NCBI GenBank assembly: GCA_973895155.1
Contig: OZ316898.1
Coordinates: forward strand, 8,804,001 to 8,868,000
DNA length: 64,000 bases
Reading direction: 5' to 3'
Source of the DNA: Marsupella aquatica
Lineage: Eukaryota; Marchantiophyta
Below the pieces are notes generated by a model. The model ran no database searches and was not told where the DNA came from. It saw nothing but the letters and a program-made list of their open reading frames with translations. Shown here piece after piece: positions 60,015 through 64,000 of this stretch (the first letter of the stretch is position 1; the number at the start of each line of letters is the position of its first letter). A program made the position numbers and the translations under genes.

Positions 60015-61740
60015 ATGGCCGAGTGCATACCCGACAGAAGTCCCTCTTCGGTTTCAGATATGACATCCCAAATCACCCCGCATGCAGATGATAGCCAGCT
60101 TTCAGAATACACGGAGATGGACGTAACGGGTCGGTATGGTCGGTACGATGAGGTCCTCGGGAAAGGAGCGTTTAAGACGGTGTACAGGGCTTTTGACGAG
60201 GTCGATGGTATTGAGGTTGCATGGAATCAGGTGAAGATTCAGAACATGCTGCAATCTCCTGGAGACTTGGAGCAGCTGTACTCTGAGGTGCACGTTCTGA
60301 GGAAGTTAAGGCACAAGAACATCATGAGAATCTACAGCTCATGGGTAGATACTCAGGAGAAGCACGTCAACTTCATCACCGAATTATTCACCTCCGGTAC
60401 GCTCAGAGAATATCGGAAAAGGCACAAGCATGTTCGCATCCAGGCGATCAAGAAATGGGCACGGCAGATCCTTAGTGGCCTGAATTATTTGCACACCCAT
60501 GATCCTCCTATTGTACACCGGGATCTGAAGTGTGACAACATTTTCATCAATGGGAGCCAAGGAGAGGTGAAGATCGGCGATTTCGGTCTTGCAGCCATAC
60601 TTCCGCAGGGTCACACTATCCACAGTATCGTCGGCACTCCCGAGTTTGTGGCCCCTGAAATCTACGAGAAGGATTACGACGAGCTTGTCGACATATATGC
60701 GTTCGGCATGTGTGTTCTGGAGCTGGTGACGGTTGAATACCCGTACAGCGAGTGTACTACTGTCCTTGAAATATACAAAGCTGTCACGTCGGTAAGTTCT
60801 TGTCTCTTTTATTTCCGTCGGATGCACCATCCATGTCGTTAGACTGTTCCAGACACCTGACTCTACGTATCTTGATGGTGGGTTGGCACTACCTAGTTTT
60901 CAATCGAGTTGGAATACCCGAGATGGTGAAGACTTCCGGAGTCATTTGCTTCTGTCGGTAGTTTCTGTTTGGGATCGTTGATGCAGAGTGAGTTCATTCA
61001 TCTCACCACTTGACTTTGCTGTTCAGGGAAAAAAGCCGGCTGCACTGAATAGAGTGCAAGATCCTTTAGTGAAGGCATTCGTGAAGAGATGTCTTTGTAC
61101 TGCCGAGACCAGGCCAAGCGCTCAGAAGCTACTCCTGGATCCCTTTCTTCAATGTGAAGAAGATCGGGATTCCAATGAGTCTAGGATTACCCCCCTTCCC
61201 CTTCGGCATACGGAGTCATATGAGGACTTCCAGCGGGCAAGGAGTTTGGGTGCTGCTTCCGACAAAGGGAGACCTTCTACAAATCTTAAAGAGGCTCCTT
61301 TGAGGAGTAGCAATGTAAGAGCCAAGGGCGAAAGAACAGACGATGACACATTGTCGTTGAGACTTCGAATTGCAGATTACCAGGGTCACGTAAGGCAGAT
61401 ACAGTTTCCTTTTGTCCTGGACGTGGACAGTGCCATGGGTGTCGCAAGCGAGGTAATTGCCGAGTTCGAGCTTTTGGATGAGGATCTGATGACCATAGCG
61501 GATATTATTGATGCTGAGGTCCGAGAATTGGTACCAGATTGGCAGCCGACGAGCCAATCCCAAGATTCTTGTGTTTATAACGGGCAGACATCAGATGGAG
61601 GCCCCGATGAGGGGTCTGTTGAGGAAGCGAATGGCGTGGAGATCTCTCAAGTTGACCTGGAGGGCTTGTTCAATTGTCGCCCAAAGTCCAGTGTAGTTGA
61701 GAAGCTGGATGAATGCTGGCGGTATCAAATATATACCTGA
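60015..61740 (+). CDS. WNK: WNK (with-no-lysine) Ser/Thr protein kinase
   Basis: Plant WNK kinases act in the cytosol in osmotic, ion and light/circadian signalling. Two coding exons, 60015-60791 and 61027-61740, join in phase 0 across a GT-AG intron to give 496 aa. The subdomain II lysine is missing (EVAWN, Asn71) and the ATP-binding lysine sits in the glycine loop instead (GKGAFK, Lys54), the defining WNK feature. Other kinase landmarks: HRDLKCDN (Asp170), DFGL (Asp189), activation-loop Ser204 in HSIVGTPEF, and the APEIYE end of the loop. Residues about 366-425 ([13 protein letters not shown] onward) form an OSR1-C/PF2-like domain of the type that autoinhibits or binds partners. The ATG has a favourable AAGATGGCC context. 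Length is within the plant WNK range. Confidence 0.95.
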
Positions 61741-64000
61741 GGCTTAAATTCATAGCAGTTATGTGCAAGAAGAGGTGTGGGGTGGAGCAACAAGGTTTTG
61801 TTCTACCAGACTCCAGAGAGGCAGAAAGAGCGCGAGTTCATTTAAGGAACTGGATAGTCGATTTCAAATGAGACTGCCTGCAGGCTAAACATCGAATCCT
61901 AGCTCGACTTCCCTGTAATAGTTAACACACGAGTTGTATCCAGTGAGTGCAAGCAACAGCGGCGATGGAAAATAGAATGCGGGTATGTGGACTGATGTAA
62001 AGAGAAATGGTTGCCTGATAACAGCTCGGCCAAAGGTCTTAACTTCTTTGTTGCAACAAACATTCTTGGGCTGGATTGCGGAGGGCTCTCATGTGTACGA
62101 ACTTGGTCCTTTGTTGCCAATAGAGCAGAGCACGCCTTGAGTTGACGACCGTTAGCGGGACGAATGTGGAAGCAACAAGCTCTGTACGAGGGTTGCAACT
62201 ACCAAAGAGCAAATCATATTGTGAGCACCTCTGTCAGTCTCTGCAGTTCTGGCGGGAGGTGTCTAAATTGTATTCATCACATCTGGAGTGATATATCTGC
62301 CTTGACCTCTTGCTTTTTGTCCTCTCTCATCAAAGGGACGCACCTTTGGGGCCCTAATGGAAAACACATTCACTCACATCCTCAGCACGACTTCTATTGA
62401 CATCCTGTGTACAGATCCTAAATTATCCAATTTCTGCCTCAATCCTACGCATCGACATATTCTGTGTACTGCCAGTGTCAAGTAGTTCTAGAATGTATCT
62501 TTTACTCCAGGATTTGTTAAGTTGTAGGATATATTTTCTGACCTCCCAGCGGGAAGCCTGTGGGCTCGTTTAACAAGCATTGGGGTCTCCGTTTTTCATT
62601 TTAGTTTGATGAGGTCAGTGCAGTGAATTGAGGCATGAACCCATCAGACCAAAGATGTAGGTTGTAGGTTGGAATTCTGGTAAATAGGAGAGTATAATGA
62701 TGAAGAAGTAGGTTTAGATGTAGAGAGTTCTATTAACAAAAACAGTCTTTCAGCCTACGAGTACATGGCAAAGATACGTTTATTTGATAGGCTCAAGGGT
62801 TATTGCCGGCAAGTGTAACTGAGGAACAATCAGTAGAGGCTCCAAATAGAATTGGGACCTATGGCCATGAGGTTTACAAAGAAACTTCACTCATGAGGTC
62901 TGCTCGAAATCTTGCGACTCCACTGACGGGTGGGGAATGCTAGAGCTGCAGTCTGAAGCGATAGTCTGATATCATCTAAGACAATTTATCTGTCGAGTAA
63001 TTCAGCCCAGCCGGAAATGTGGATCTCGCACAAATAAGGGCTGTTCCTTGACCGACTCGATTCTTTTCACGCGATGTAAACTCTTTATGTCCAGTATTGA
63101 GTAAATTTAATCTTAAACGTGGCCCTTCCGGTCTTATCGCATTTCTCCTTCCTGCTCTAACTTCTTCTGTATTATCTACTTTCCGGAATGACTGGATCTC
63201 ACAAACATTATACCTGCTGACATAAATAGTTGTGCAATTCACATGCATGTGCAGACCGTCACCAGACAGCCCCAATGGGTAAATTGACACTTTGCGTTGC
63301 TACACAGTTTGTACATCGCAGATCTCTTAGTTCTGCAATGAGTGAAAAGGTTGTCGGTGATGACATTTACCAAATACAACTCCATGGAAAATATGAGGAT
63401 GAGCAGGCAAGAAATGTGGAAATGAATATTTGATGATGTCTCCCATGGGGAGCCATGGAGATATCTCTCACTCTCTGCCAAGCGCGGAAGGATTTGTGGG
63501 AATGACGGATCAAATGCAACTTTTTGAAAATATGAGTTCAAGAATGCGAGACCTCTCTGGTAATCCATATTTGATGATGTGTTACTATCGTGTCATGTTG
63601 AGATTCATATTGGCGATAGTTCCTCTATATGCATTGCTCTGAGCAGATATTGAAGCGGCTATGTGCCGTGCACTGGCTGGTCCTATCACTGGATGAAAGC
63701 CGTTCTTTGCTCTTCCTTGAAGCTTCATTGTTACTCTTAGAACTCTCTGGTGTGACAGGTCTTGGGGTTTGAATGAAGCTCTCTCCTGCCTAATAGCGAC
63801 TGTCTGAGGGAAGTCTTGCTCCAAAGAACTGTCCTGCTGGCCAACAATTTGAGAACGGAGACCGGGTATGGTGAATATTGGCCCACAAGGACCTTCAGTA
63901 CCATGTTGAGGACGTCACTAGTGCACCCGCTGTTTACCAATTTCTGTTGCATCTATAAGAAGCAGTGGTGGTTTGTGTGCTGTGGTGATGAGATTGATAA
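61741..64000. other. WNK 3' region and downstream DNA
   Basis: The WNK 3' UTR must start here; the poly(A) site is not evident. No further gene is supported. Short plus-strand frames at 63230-63433 and 63430-63642 overlap a diverged duplication and could be exon fragments of an unrecognised gene running out of the window. Confidence 0.5.
63371..63580 (+). repeat. Diverged 140-bp duplication
   Basis: CAAATACAACTC...GAAAATATGAGG...ATATTTGATGATGTC at 63371-63440 recurs as CAAATGCAACTT...GAAAATATGAGT...ATATTTGATGATGTG at 63511-63580, offset by about 140 bases. Conserved words with substitutions between suggest an old duplication, perhaps once coding. Confidence 0.6.

Overview
The window is nuclear DNA of a land plant. 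It has multi-exon genes with GT-AG introns, three genes typical of plants (a PARP3-type poly(ADP-ribose) polymerase, a bacterial-type PEP carboxylase and a WNK kinase), plant Ty1/copia retrotransposons and long gene-poor repeat-rich stretches. Divergence from my memory of angiosperm homologues suggests a non-seed plant, probably a bryophyte such as a moss. That placement is inference.

Layout. 1-10320: two related Ty1/copia elements head to tail, with one LTR (3974-4430) between them. The upstream one has an open pol frame; the downstream one is decayed. 10321-15166: intergenic DNA with a perfect 124-bp tandem duplication, three repeated small hairpins and a 76-nt imperfect hairpin close to the next gene. 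15167-21357 (+): PARP3-type gene, 16 exons, 883 codons. 21358-24242: convergent intergenic space with a 175-bp tandem duplication. 24243-32535 (-): bacterial-type PEP carboxylase, 20 exons, 1130 codons, ending in RNTG, with a G-quadruplex tract just upstream of its ATG. 33056-60014: about 27 kb without a gene I can support, holding minisatellites (36-bp and 35-bp units, with 46-, 92- and 44-bp duplications), TIR elements of one PIF/Harbinger-like family and diverged dispersed repeats. 60015-61740 (+): WNK kinase, two coding exons, 496 codons. 61741-64000: its 3' side plus a diverged 140-bp duplication.

The three host genes act in different processes (DNA damage/ADP-ribose signalling, anaplerotic carbon metabolism, ion/osmotic kinase signalling) and do not form a cluster. 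The most unusual signals are: an in-frame UGA between gag and pol shared by both copia copies; LTR-specific 18-bp repeats; a Cys-Tyr-Glu catalytic triad in PARP3; a GC-AG intron and a (G3N1)4 tract in the PEPC gene; the MIRNA-like hairpin; and a TIR element with repeated subterminal motifs. Exon boundaries were worked out by hand from splice sites, reading phase and remembered family sequences, with no alignment or transcript data.
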